Origin: an uncultured Subdoligranulum sp. | GTDB lineage: Bacteria > Bacillota_A > Clostridia > Oscillospirales > Ruminococcaceae | Assembly: GCA_900772715.1 (NCBI GenBank) | Contig: CAAGRN010000253.1 | Coordinates: 1-11,931, forward strand | Length of the DNA: 11,931 bases | Direction: 5' to 3' | Part shown: positions 1 through 6,677 of the stretch, piece by piece | Position numbering within the stretch: the first letter of the stretch is position 1 | Layout of the letters: each line of letters begins with the position of its first letter | Notes under the pieces: model-generated | Told to the model about the DNA's origin: nothing | What the model saw: the letters and a program-made list of their open reading frames with translations, nothing else | Database searches by the model: none | Made by a program: the position numbers and the translations under genes

Positions 1-44
1 CCCGCCCGCGACCTAATGGCAACGGTAATATTACGGTTTGGTTC

Positions 45-306
45 GTAGGGGCGGCATATATGCCGCCCGTTGCAGCCATCCCGATAATGCAGCCTAACGG
101 GTAAACCGCACGGAACGGTCAAGACCGTTCCCTACAAACCTGCCGGAAACAGGCATTTCCCCCTATGACTGCTTGCCCTCCGGTTGTTTGTAGGGAGGGG
201 TCTTGACCCCTCCTTGCCGCTTAGCCGATAGTACGATATAACGTTAAAACGCGCGCCATTCGGCGCGATTTTATGCGCTGCGCGCAGCCAGCGGTGCGGA
301 TGGGTC
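45..306 (-). repeat. Compound hairpin repeat, copy 1 (reverse orientation, 5' truncated)
   Basis: This stretch is the reverse complement of the element seen again at 3203-3507 and, in part, at 6133-6367 and 11775-11931. Read on the minus strand it has a shared core at 306-251 (the palindrome GCTGCGCGCAGC and the stem CGCGCC/GGCGCG), then hairpin cassettes at 213-189 (arms GGGG/CCCC around TCTTGA), 136-112 (arms ACGG/CCGT around TCTTGA) and 68-45 (arms CGGC/GCCG around ATATAT). The first cassette of the other copies survives here only as the half GACCCATCC. The spacer sequences between cassettes also match copy 2 almost base for base, so this is one ancestral unit of about 290 bp. It lies just downstream of the hisB terminator, in hisB's direction. 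I see no gene in 1-482. Confidence 0.85.
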
Positions 307-376
307 CGCCGGGGAAATGTGCGGCAAAATCCATTTTATTTGCGGACACGGCATAATCGGTATACCTTATCCCCAC

Positions 377-404
377 AAAAAAAGTGCGCGCAAAGCGCGC
401 GCAC
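377..404 (-). terminator. Rho-independent terminator of hisB
   Basis: On the minus strand an 8-bp stem GTGCGCGC/GCGCGCAC (404-397 with 391-384, 5-nt loop) is followed directly by seven T residues (383-377). It lies about 80 nt after the hisB stop codon and is the only good intrinsic terminator there, so hisB is probably transcribed alone. Confidence 0.82.
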
Positions 405-482
405 CAAACCCTTATGATTCTGCCAAATTGTGCTTTTTCCGGGATGTAAAATTGCTATAAAATTATTACAAACAGTATAAAA

Positions 483-1070
483 TCACAGCGTTCCCTTGGT
501 GGACAGCACCCCGGTGATCCGCGCATCGGTGCGGGTGGCGGCGTCCAATGCCTTGGCAAACGCCTTGAACATCGCCTCCAGTTTGTGGTGGTCGTTCTCA
601 CCGTACAGAATTTTCAAATGCAAATTCATCATCGCTGCGTAGGAAACTGCATAAAAAAACTCCCGCGCCATCTGGGTGTCCATCCCGCCGCAGCTTTGCC
701 CGGCAAATGCCGCGTCGTAGACAAAATACGGGCGCCCTCCCAAGTCCACCGCGCACAATGCCAGCGTTTCGTCCATGGGCAGCATACAGCTGCCGTAGCG
801 CACCAGCCCGGCTTTGTCGCCCAGCGCCTGCCGCAGCGCCGTACCCAGCGCAATGCCGATATCCTCAATGGTGTGGTGGCAGTCCACGTTCAAATCGCCG
901 CGGCAGTGTACCGTCAAATCAAACAGACCGTGGCGGGCAAAGCCGTCCAGCATATGGTCAAAAAAGCCGATGCCGGTATCCAGCTCGGTCTTGCCGGTGC
1001 CGTCCAGATTCAGGGTCAGGGTAATTTGGGTTTCCCGCGTGTTGCGGGTCACGGTGGCTGTGCGTTCCAT
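483..1070 (-). CDS. hisB: Imidazoleglycerol-phosphate dehydratase (HisB)
   Basis: HisB converts imidazole-glycerol phosphate to imidazole-acetol phosphate, the dehydration step of histidine biosynthesis, in the cytoplasm. The 195-residue product is full length for the monofunctional bacterial enzyme. The two histidine-rich, Mn-binding halves are visible: GIGFFDHML (33-41) with DCHHTIEDIGIALG (63-76), and the repeat-related ENDHHKLEAMFKAFAKAL (158-175). RYGS..LPMDETL (91-103) and the C-terminal STKG are also conserved. The ATG is preceded at 6 nt by AGGAGG (complement of 1077-1082), which fixes the start. No other his gene is adjacent: the gene has its own promoter (1119-1148) and terminator (377-404), so it looks like an isolated histidine gene. 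Recognition of the family is firm. Confidence 0.97.
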   Translation of the reverse strand: MERTATVTRNTRETQITLTLNLDGTGKTELDTGIGFFDHMLDGFARHGLFDLTVHCRGDLNVDCHHTIEDIGIALGTALRQALGDKAGLVRYGSCMLPMDETLALCAVDLGGRPYFVYDAAFAGQSCGGMDTQMAREFFYAVSYAAMMNLHLKILYGENDHHKLEAMFKAFAKALDAATRTDARITGVLSTKGTL

Positions 1071-1118
1071 AGGCTGCCTCCTGTTTCCTTTACCGCATTA
1101 AAGCGTTGCTATGCCTTT

Positions 1119-1148
1119 ACTATACCACGCGCGCAGGGGCGGCGTCAA
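1119..1148 (-). promoter_or_regulatory. Probable sigma-A promoter of hisB
   Basis: On the minus strand TTGACG (1148-1143) is followed after 18 nt by TATAGT (1124-1119), with an extended -10 TG one base upstream (1127-1126). This puts the transcript start near 1112 and gives a leader of roughly 40 nt before the hisB ATG, too short for an elaborate attenuator. The match is by eye to the consensus. Confidence 0.55.
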
Positions 1149-1205
1149 TGCAAAAAATGCGCAATTTATTTACGAAATCGCAACACTTTTTTTTGCCCGC
1201 TGCGC

Positions 1206-1211
1206 TACAAT
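1206..1211 (+). promoter_or_regulatory. Weak candidate -10 box for the Hsp70 gene
   Basis: TACAAT lies 58 nt before the dnaK start, in the only plausible position, but no recognisable -35 box sits 16-18 nt upstream (that spot reads ACACTT or similar). A T-rich run (1187-1194) lies between. I see no CIRCE inverted repeat (TTAGCACTC-N9-GAGTGCTAA), so HrcA control of this gene is not supported. Confidence 0.28.
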
Positions 1212-1269
1212 AAGGGTAAGATTCTGAACATGGGGCTGCGGCCCTGTTTTTGAGAGGAAAACCAACTCT

Positions 1270-3048
1270 ATGGCAAAGATAATCGGGATAGATTTGGGTA
1301 CCACCAACAGCTGTGTGGCGGTGATCGAAGGCGGCAAGCCGGTGGTCATTCCCAACGCCGAAGGGCAGCGCACAACGCCCTCGGTGGTGGCGGTGACCAA
1401 AGCAGGGGAGCGCTTGGTGGGCGAAGCTGCCAAGCGGCAGGCGGTCACCAACGCGCCCCGCACCGTCAGCAGCGTCAAGCGGCTGATGGGCAGCGAAAAG
1501 CGCGTGCCGATCGACGGCAAAACCTACACCCCGCAGGAGATCAGCGCACTGATTTTGTCCAAGCTCAAGGCGGACGCCGAGGCGTATCTGGGCGAGGCAG
1601 TGACGCAGGCGGTCATCACGGTGCCGGCGTATTTTAACGATGCGCAGCGCCAGGCGACTAAGGACGCCGGGCGCATTGCCGGGCTGGAGGTGCGCCGCAT
1701 CATCAACGAACCCACCGCCGCCGCGCTGGCGTACGGGCTGGACAACGGCAAGACGCAAAACGTCATGGTGTACGATCTGGGCGGCGGCACGTTTGACGTG
1801 TCGCTGATCCGCATCGGGGACGGCATCGTCCAGGTGCTGGCGACCTGCGGCGACAACTTTTTGGGCGGCGATGACTTTGACGAGCGCATCGTCACATGGC
1901 TGGCAGAGGGGTTCCGCGCCGACACGGGGCTGGACTTGACCACAGACCGCGTGGCGATGCAGCGCCTGCGCGAGGAAGCCGAAAAGGCGAAAAAAGAGCT
2001 TTCGGCAGCCACCCAGACCGAGATTCACCTGCCGTTCATCCTCAGCGGGGCGGACGGGGTGCATCATCTGCAAAGAACGCTGACACGCGCAAAATTTGAG
2101 GAACTTTGCGCCGATTTGATCGAGCGCACGGCGCTGCCCGTGCGCAACGCGCTGAGCGACGCCCGCCTGAGCGCCAGCGATTTGGATCAGGTGCTGCTGG
2201 TCGGCGGTTCGACCCGCATCCCGGCGGTGCAGGCGAAGGTCATGCGCATGGTCGGGCTGGAGCCGGGCAAGAGCCTGAACCCCGACGAGTGCGTGGCGCT
2301 GGGCGCTGCCGTGCAGGCTGGGCGGCTGGGCGGCGAGGTGCTGGCAGGCAACGGTCACGACCCGCTGCTGATGGACGTCACCCCGCTGACGCTGTCCATC
2401 GAAACGGTGGGCGGCGTGGCAACGCATCTGATCGAGCGCAACGCCACCATTCCGACGCGGTTCAGCAAGGTGTTTACCACCGCCGCGCCGTTCCAGAGCA
2501 CGGTGGAGATCAAGGTTTTGCAGGGCGAGCGCGAGTTTGCCCGTGACAATAAGCTGCTGGGAACCTTTACCCTGCAGGGCATCAAGCGCGCGTGGGCGGG
2601 CGTACCCAAAATTGAGGTGACCTTTGACATTGACGCCAACGGCATAGTCAAGGTCAGCGCCAAGGATCTGGATACCGGCAAGCAGCAGAGCATTACGATT
2701 ACCGGCACCTCCCACCTGACCGAGGAGGAAATACGCCGCGCCATGCGCGATGCCGCCGCCTTTGCGGGGCGCGACAAGCAGCGCCGCGAAGCGCTGGAGG
2801 CGATGAACGCCGCCGAGGCAGCGCTGTACCGCGTCAACACCGCTTTGAACAGCCGCGTGGGCAAGGAACTGGACCGCGACACGCGCCTGCATATAAAGGA
2901 AGCCGTGCGCCATTTGGAGCGCACCCTGCGCCGCAAAAAGGCCGAACGCCTGACCCCCGAGGATGCGCACAACATCAACGATGCGCGCGAGGCGCTTTCC
3001 GCCGTAGCCGCGCCGCTGGTGGAAAAATGGGAAACGAGCGCGAAATGA
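1270..3048 (+). CDS. dnaK: DnaK-type Hsp70 chaperone, orphan and tail-less
   Basis: This is an ATP-driven cytoplasmic chaperone. The nucleotide-binding domain shows phosphate-1 [14 protein letters not shown] (5-18), the catalytic lysine in SVKRLMG (K70), phosphate-2 [12 protein letters not shown] (167-178) and the adenosine motif [11 protein letters not shown] (308-318). The substrate domain starts near [11 protein letters not shown] (369-379) and includes VLQGERE and [17 protein letters not shown]. The Gram-negative insertion near residue 80 is absent, as in Firmicutes. Deviations: the inter-domain linker reads HDPLLMDV, where DnaK normally has DVLLLDV or DVVLLDV; IPPAPRGVP is replaced by IKRAWAGVP; and the protein stops at 592 residues (ETSAK), without the acidic Gly/Asp-rich tail of housekeeping DnaK (about 610-640). 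The gene stands alone between a divergent hisB and a terminator, without grpE, dnaJ or hrcA. AGAGGA (1253-1258) is its ribosome site, at a slightly long spacing of 11 nt. Either an accessory paralogue or a diverged sole DnaK; I favour a paralogue. Confidence 0.93.
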   Translation: MAKIIGIDLGTTNSCVAVIEGGKPVVIPNAEGQRTTPSVVAVTKAGERLVGEAAKRQAVTNAPRTVSSVKRLMGSEKRVPIDGKTYTPQEISALILSKLKADAEAYLGEAVTQAVITVPAYFNDAQRQATKDAGRIAGLEVRRIINEPTAAALAYGLDNGKTQNVMVYDLGGGTFDVSLIRIGDGIVQVLATCGDNFLGGDDFDERIVTWLAEGFRADTGLDLTTDRVAMQRLREEAEKAKKELSAATQTEIHLPFILSGADGVHHLQRTLTRAKFEELCADLIERTALPVRNALSDARLSASDLDQVLLVGGSTRIPAVQAKVMRMVGLEPGKSLNPDECVALGAAVQAGRLGGEVLAGNGHDPLLMDVTPLTLSIETVGGVATHLIERNATIPTRFSKVFTTAAPFQSTVEIKVLQGEREFARDNKLLGTFTLQGIKRAWAGVPKIEVTFDIDANGIVKVSAKDLDTGKQQSITITGTSHLTEEEIRRAMRDAAAFAGRDKQRREALEAMNAAEAALYRVNTALNSRVGKELDRDTRLHIKEAVRHLERTLRRKKAERLTPEDAHNINDAREALSAVAAPLVEKWETSAK

Positions 3049-3073
3049 TTTTATAAGTAAGTATAAATTTGGT

Positions 3074-3108
3074 GTGCCGCCCCCAACGGGGCGGCACATT
3101 TTGGTTTG
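3074..3108 (+). terminator. Rho-independent terminator of the Hsp70 gene
   Basis: A perfect 10-bp stem GTGCCGCCCC/GGGGCGGCAC (3074-3083 with 3088-3097) with a 4-nt CAAC loop is followed by ATTTTGGTTTGATTT. It starts 26 nt after the stop codon. Confidence 0.87.
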
Positions 3109-3133
3109 ATTTATCAGGAGGATAGGGGAGGGG

Positions 3134-3168
3134 GCGGAGAGTGGAGAGTTAAGAGTTTGGAGTTGAGA
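3134..3168. repeat. Degenerate heptamer repeat, five units
   Basis: Five successive 7-nt units read GCGGAGA, GTGGAGA, GTTAAGA, GTTTGGA and GTTGAGA, an imperfect tandem array with consensus GTKGAGA in an almost pure purine/T strand. No reading frame or ribosome site belongs to it. It sits between the Hsp70 terminator and the next hairpin element. It resembles in form the short heptanucleotide tandem repeats known from some other bacterial genomes; its role is unknown. Confidence 0.6.
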
Positions 3169-3173
3169 TAAGG

Positions 3174-3194
3174 TATGCCCGCGGCGCGGGCATA
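3174..3194. other. Perfect 9-bp hairpin upstream of repeat copy 2
   Basis: TATGCCCGC and GCGGGCATA (3174-3182 and 3186-3194) form a perfect inverted repeat around GGC. It lies 9 nt before the conserved start of the compound element, and copy 4 has a degenerate hairpin at a comparable place (11757-11777). It may be an extra optional cassette of the element rather than a terminator: no T-run follows. Confidence 0.55.
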
Positions 3195-3202
3195 TTGGAA
3201 TG

Positions 3203-3507
3203 GCGAAGAAAGCCCTTTTGCGGATAGTAATGTAGGGATGGGTCTTGACCCATCCGCACCGCTGGCTGCGCGCAGCGCATAAAATCGCGCTGAATGGCGC
3301 GTTATTTCCCGATGCATCGTACTATCGGCAAGGCGGCAAGGAGGGGTCAAGACCCCTCCCTACGAATAATCGGGAGGTAAGCAAATATGGGTGGAATGCA
3401 AATTCCCGTCAGGTTTGTAGGGGACGCATATATGCGTCCCGTGGGGTCTACCCGTTAGTTCGCATTACCGGTATGGCTGCAACGGGCGGCATTTATGCCG
3501 CCCCTAC
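3203..3507 (+). repeat. Compound hairpin repeat, copy 2 (most complete)
   Basis: The unit opens with a short conserved leader (AAAGCCCTTTT, 3209-3219) and then carries four hairpin cassettes. They are 3231-3255 (arms TGGG/CCCA, hinge TCTTGA), 3340-3363 (CCCC/GGGG, hinge TCAAGA because the cassette is inverted), 3416-3440 (ACGC/GCGT, hinge ATATAT) and 3484-3507 (CGGC/GCCG, hinge ATTTAT). Between the first two lies the shared core: the palindrome GCTGCGCGCAGC, then ATAAAATCGCG and a GCGCG-type stem. Every cassette carries GTAGGG or its complement CCCTAC on one flank, outside the arms. The spacers match the reverse complement of copy 1 closely. No credible gene lies in 3049-3834; a 128-codon open frame across the repeat is a repeat artefact. 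Confidence 0.88.
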
Positions 3508-3670
3508 GGTGTACCCGCTATATTGCTGCCCCCGCAAAAAATCACACTACACGCTGCATCGCCATACTTTCCAAAAAAGCAACAATAAAAATGCAATTTT
3601 GCGCAAATGTTCACGATGCTTTATTTTGTAAAGTTTTTTGTCTTTGTGTGTCTAAAATTCCGTTTTAAGG

Positions 3671-3704
3671 TTGACACACAGGCAACTTTAGGTTAATATA
3701 TAAT
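3671..3704 (+). promoter_or_regulatory. Promoter of the peptide-transporter operon
   Basis: A perfect TTGACA (3671-3676) is followed by TAATAT (3694-3699, 17-nt spacer) and by a perfect TATAAT (3699-3704, 22-nt spacer). The 17-nt pair is the better spaced and the second -10 is the better sequence; either puts the start near 3706-3712. The surrounding 3508-3720 is clearly more AT-rich than the rest of the window and contains nothing else I can name. A short dyad TAAAA-N5-TTTTA (3653-3667) just upstream of the -35 could be an operator but matches no regulator I can identify. Confidence 0.62.
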
Positions 3705-3747
3705 AGTCATTATTTACAACTGTCCACCGTGTAAAAACACTGTGCTC

Positions 3748-3790
3748 GGGAGAAAAATCCTCTCCCTGTTCGGGCAGCCGGGGGGCTGCC
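3748..3790 (+). promoter_or_regulatory. Two stem-loops in the oppA leader
   Basis: GGGAGA/TCTCCC (3748-3753 with 3761-3766) and GGCAGCC/GGCTGCC (3773-3779 with 3784-3790, GGGG loop) form consecutive hairpins in the roughly 125-nt untranslated leader. No T-run follows, so they do not look like a terminator. 5' hairpins can stabilise an abundant message, which would suit a receptor gene, but that is inference. No T-box or recognised riboswitch motif is present. Confidence 0.45.
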
Positions 3791-3818
3791 TGCGCAAGTT
3801 GCGGATACGGCAAAATAT

Positions 3819-3824
3819 AGGAGG
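3819..3824 (+). promoter_or_regulatory. Ribosome binding site that fixes the oppA start
   Basis: AGGAGG lies 10 nt before the ATG at 3835. An in-frame ATG at 3742 would add 31 residues but has no ribosome site and would bury the signal peptide, so 3835 is the start. Confidence 0.85.
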
Positions 3825-3834
3825 TTTTGTACAC

Positions 3835-6111
3835 ATGAAAAACACCAAGCAAGCCATTGCGCTGGCATCTGCTGCGGCCCTGAGCCTCAGCCTGCTGGCA
3901 GGCTGCGGTGGTGCTGCCAGCTCTTCCGCTGCCACCAGCGGTGAGTCCAGCAGCACGGCTACCGCAACCGCTACCACTGCCGACGGCACCATTGTTCTGG
4001 CAGAAACCGGCTTTGAGGGCAAGTTCAGCCCCTTCTTCGCCGCTTCTGCTGCCGACCAGGATGTTATTGATCTGACCCAGCTCGGTCTGCTCGGCGCTGA
4101 CCGTAAGGGCGAGATGGTCCTGAACGGCATCGAGGGCGAGACCCGCGAGTACAACGGCACCGATTACACCTACTACGGCACCAGCGACTGCACCGTTACC
4201 GAGAACGCCGACGGCACTGTCACCTACGACATCAAGCTGCGCGACGACCTGAAGTTCTCTCACGGCGAGCCTGTTACCATCGACGACGTCATCTTCTCCA
4301 TGTACGTCTATCTGGATCCGACTTATGACGGTTCCGTCACCATGTACTCCACCCCCATCGTCGGTCTGGAGGAGTACCGCAGCTCTATGACCACCCTGTC
4401 CAAGCTGATCGGTGAGGCCGGCGAGGACAACACCGACTACACCAACTTCACCGAAGAGCAGCAGAAGGCTTTCTGGGACGCTGTCAACGACGGCGGCGTG
4501 AAGTTCGCTCAGGAAATCGTTGACTATATGCTGGCCAACGGTGCTACCGACGTTGCCTCCGCTGCTGCCGGCTGGGGCTTCGACGGTCTGGCTGCCGACG
4601 CCACCGCCAAGGACTTCTTCCTGGCAATCGGCGCTCAGTACGACTGGAACTTCTCCGCTATGGAAGCCGAGACTGCCGGTTCCGCTCTGTCTGACCTGAT
4701 CCCTGAGGACGTCTACGCTTACGCCACCACCGGTGTCGCCGTTGGCGCCGACGTTCCCAATGTTTCCGGCATCGTCAAGACCGGTGACTACAGCATGACC
4801 CTGACCACCAGCGAGCTGTCCACCACCATGATCTACCAGCTGCAGATGCCCATTGCTCCTCTGCACTACTACGGCGACAAGAGCCTGTACGACTACGACA
4901 ACAACTCCTTCGGCTTCCCCAAGGGCGATCTGAGCGTTGTGCGCTCCAAGACCAGCGCTCCCATGGGCGGCGGTATGTACACCTTCAGCAAGTACAGCGA
5001 CGGTGTTGTTTACCTCGATGCCAACCCCACCTACTATGACGGCGCTCCCAAGATCGCTCACGTCAACATGAAGGAAACCCAGGAAGCCGATAAGATCACC
5101 GGTGTTCAGGCCGGCACCATCGACATCTCCGATCCTTCCTACTCTCTGGAAGTTGCCGACCAGATCGCCGACATCAACGGCGTTGAGGGTGAGGACGGTC
5201 CCGTCATCACCACCCGTCTGAAGGACTTCCGCGGCTACGGCTACATCGCCCTGAGCGCCAAGAACGTCAACGTCGGCGGCGACCCCGCTTCCGAGGCTTC
5301 CAAGGACCTGCGCAAGGCCATCATGACCGTCATCGCCGCTTACCGTGATGAGGGCATCAACTCCTACTACGGCGATACCGCCACCGTTATCAACTACCCC
5401 GTTTCCAACACCTCTTGGGCTGCTCCCTCCGTCACCGACGACGGCTATCAGGTCGCTTACTCCACCGGCGTGGACGGCGAACCTCTGTACACCGCCGATA
5501 TGCAGGGCGAGGCCAAGTATCAGGCTGCTCTGCAGGGTGCTCTGGGCTACTTCGAGGCTGCCGGCTACACCGTCACCGACGGCAAGCTGACCGCTGCCCC
5601 CGCCGGCGCTAAGCTGGAGTACCAGATCAACATTGGTGCCTCCGGCAACGGCGACCACCCCTCCTTCCAGACCCTGACCAACGCTGCCGCTGCTCTCAAG
5701 ACCATCGGCTTCAACCTGATCGTCACCGATATGGCCAACGCTTCTGACCTGTTCGCTTCCTACCAGTCCGGCGCTGCCGAGGGTTGGGTTGCTGCCTGGC
5801 AGTCCACCAATGACCCCGATATGTACCAGCTGTACCACAGCCAGGGTTCCACCAACTACTACGAGATTGCTGACTCCGACCTGGATGAGCTGATCATGGC
5901 TGCCCGCCAGACCACCGACCAGGAAGCCCGTAAGGCCATGTACAAAGAGGCTATGGAGATCATCCTCGACTGGGGTGTTGAGCTGCCCGTCTACCAGCGC
6001 AGCGAGGCTACCATCTTCTCCACCGAGCGTATCAACATCGATACCATCGCGAAGGATATGACCCCGTACTGGACCTACAAGTCTGAGCTGAACAACATGG
6101 AGCTGAACTAA
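3835..6111 (+). CDS. oppA: Peptide-type ABC transporter substrate-binding lipoprotein, extra long
   Basis: This is the extracytoplasmic receptor of the importer encoded downstream, anchored by a lipid. Residues 1-24 are a signal peptide ending in the lipobox LLAGC, with Cys24 the predicted lipidated residue; a flexible Ser/Thr/Ala-rich linker follows (25-49). The SBP family 5 fold is shown by [22 protein letters not shown] (131-152), [12 protein letters not shown] (377-388), [11 protein letters not shown] (397-407) and a C-terminal lobe with [18 protein letters not shown] (638-655) and ELPVYQR (716-722). At 758 residues it is about 200 longer than a typical OppA. Much of the excess lies at about 173-335 (between MYVYLDP and [12 protein letters not shown]), an acidic Ala/Asp-rich stretch with no motif I recognise. 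Ligand specificity cannot be read from sequence, so the symbol is positional. Codon use is strongly biased, suggesting high expression. Confidence 0.93.
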   Translation: MKNTKQAIALASAAALSLSLLAGCGGAASSSAATSGESSSTATATATTADGTIVLAETGFEGKFSPFFAASAADQDVIDLTQLGLLGADRKGEMVLNGIEGETREYNGTDYTYYGTSDCTVTENADGTVTYDIKLRDDLKFSHGEPVTIDDVIFSMYVYLDPTYDGSVTMYSTPIVGLEEYRSSMTTLSKLIGEAGEDNTDYTNFTEEQQKAFWDAVNDGGVKFAQEIVDYMLANGATDVASAAAGWGFDGLAADATAKDFFLAIGAQYDWNFSAMEAETAGSALSDLIPEDVYAYATTGVAVGADVPNVSGIVKTGDYSMTLTTSELSTTMIYQLQMPIAPLHYYGDKSLYDYDNNSFGFPKGDLSVVRSKTSAPMGGGMYTFSKYSDGVVYLDANPTYYDGAPKIAHVNMKETQEADKITGVQAGTIDISDPSYSLEVADQIADINGVEGEDGPVITTRLKDFRGYGYIALSAKNVNVGGDPASEASKDLRKAIMTVIAAYRDEGINSYYGDTATVINYPVSNTSWAAPSVTDDGYQVAYSTGVDGEPLYTADMQGEAKYQAALQGALGYFEAAGYTVTDGKLTAAPAGAKLEYQINIGASGNGDHPSFQTLTNAAAALKTIGFNLIVTDMANASDLFASYQSGAAEGWVAAWQSTNDPDMYQLYHSQGSTNYYEIADSDLDELIMAARQTTDQEARKAMYKEAMEIILDWGVELPVYQRSEATIFSTERINIDTIAKDMTPYWTYKSELNNMELN

Positions 6112-6132
6112 GCGAAAAGCTACGCTGATGTT

Positions 6133-6367
6133 TGTCATAGAATCCCTTTTTCGGGCAGTGATGTAGGGATGGGTCTTGACCCATCCGTACCGCTGGCTGC
6201 GCGCAGCGCATAAAATCGCGCCGAACGGCGCGCGGTTTCCCGATAGAGCGTACTGGTGGTCAGGCTGCACGGAACGGTCACTGCGCCCGCAGGCGCGTTT
6301 CGGAGCGCAACCGCCGCGCAGCGGCGGCTCTTAGCGCGGAGATAGACCGTTCCCTACAAACCTGCCG
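6133..6367 (+). repeat. Compound hairpin repeat, copy 3 (with nested insert)
   Basis: It begins 22 nt after the oppA stop. It has the conserved leader (ATCCCTTTTTCGGG), the TGGG/CCCA cassette with hinge TCTTGA (6162-6186) and the core palindrome GCTGCGCGCAGC with a CGCGCC/GGCGCG stem. A second cassette follows, with arms GGAACGGTC (6271-6279) and GACCGTTCC (6345-6353), interrupted by 65 nt; it closes with CTACAAACCTGCCG, a flank shared with copy 1. The downstream half of the full unit (third and fourth cassettes) is missing. This copy makes up nearly half of the 566-nt gap between oppA and oppB, which contains no gene. Confidence 0.83.
6280..6344. repeat. 65-nt insert inside a hairpin loop of repeat copy 3
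   Basis: In copies 1 and 4 the arms GGAACGGTC and GACCGTTCC are separated only by AA. Here exactly that dinucleotide is replaced by 65 nt that itself folds into small hairpins: GCGCC/GGCGC (6283-6287 with 6292-6296) and CCGCCGC/GCGGCGG (6311-6317 with 6321-6327). The outer arms remain perfectly paired, so the structure has become a longer branched stem. It could be a second, nested repeat family. Confidence 0.65.
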
Positions 6368-6451
6368 TAAGTACGCAATCGTCCCGGAAGGCTTATTGAC
6401 ACGCAAAAGCCAAGTTCACCCTGCGTTCTGCTTAAACAGCAATAAATAGCG

Positions 6452-6483
6452 ACCGTTCCGGCGCTTTATAACGCCGGAACGGT
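6452..6483 (+). terminator. Strong hairpin between oppA and oppB, possible partial terminator
   Basis: ACCGTTCCGGCG and CGCCGGAACGGT (6452-6463 with 6472-6483) form a perfect 12-bp stem with an 8-nt loop. The downstream sequence TTGCTTGTGTCT is T-rich but not a clean T-run, so it may only partly terminate or may protect the upstream message from 3' decay. Such a site would let oppA transcripts exceed those of oppBCDF, as is usual for receptors. I see no convincing promoter between it and oppB; an isolated TTGACA at 6396-6401 lacks a -10. Confidence 0.45.
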
Positions 6484-6556
6484 TGCTTGTGTCTAAATAC
6501 AAGACGCAAAACACAGCCATACTATGCACATTCAGCCATAATATGGTTGTCCCACT

Positions 6557-6585
6557 CCCCCGCAGGGGGTCAGCCCTTGCGGGGG
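6557..6585 (+). other. Mutually exclusive GC hairpins in the oppB leader
   Basis: CCCCCGCA (6557-6564) can pair with TGCGGGGG (6578-6585). Alternatively CCCCC (6557-6561) can pair with the immediately following GGGGG (6565-6569) around GCA. Both cannot form at once. The structure ends about 70 nt before the oppB ribosome site, so it is not positioned to block it directly. The palindrome CCATA-A-TATGG (6536-6546) lies just upstream. Function unknown. Confidence 0.35.
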
Positions 6586-6677
6586 ACGGGGATGCCCATA
6601 TTCCGGCATATCCCTGCAAAATCCCTGCATAAAAACAAACGCGGCCACTGCCGTGCAAGGAAGGAACGAAATAACCC

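Noticed and set aside
45..306. Possible CRISPR array from repeated 24-25-nt palindromic units
   Set aside because: Units are not identical, change orientation, and are separated by spacers that are conserved between copies rather than unique; no cas genes are present.
585..1253. 222-codon plus-strand frame opposite hisB
   Set aside because: hisB on the other strand has full family motifs, a promoter, a ribosome site and a terminator; the plus-strand product resembles nothing and has no ribosome site.
1071..1269. CIRCE operator for heat-shock control of the Hsp70 gene
   Set aside because: The TTAGCACTC-N9-GAGTGCTAA inverted repeat is absent from the whole intergenic region.
3245..3631. 128-codon frame across repeat copy 2
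   Set aside because: It is made entirely of the hairpin element and its flank. The motif-like GGIYAAP peptide is simply the translation of a hairpin cassette.
3742..3834. Upstream ATG extending the receptor by 31 residues
   Set aside because: No ribosome site, it overlaps the leader hairpins, and it would displace the lipoprotein signal peptide that begins at 3835 behind AGGAGG.
3706..3834. T-box or other riboswitch in the oppA leader
   Set aside because: No T-box consensus, specifier-loop arrangement or known aptamer core is visible, only two simple hairpins.
6396..6401. TTGACA as a separate promoter for oppB
   Set aside because: The sequence 16-18 nt downstream is GC-rich with no -10-like hexamer, and the strong 6452-6483 hairpin would follow.
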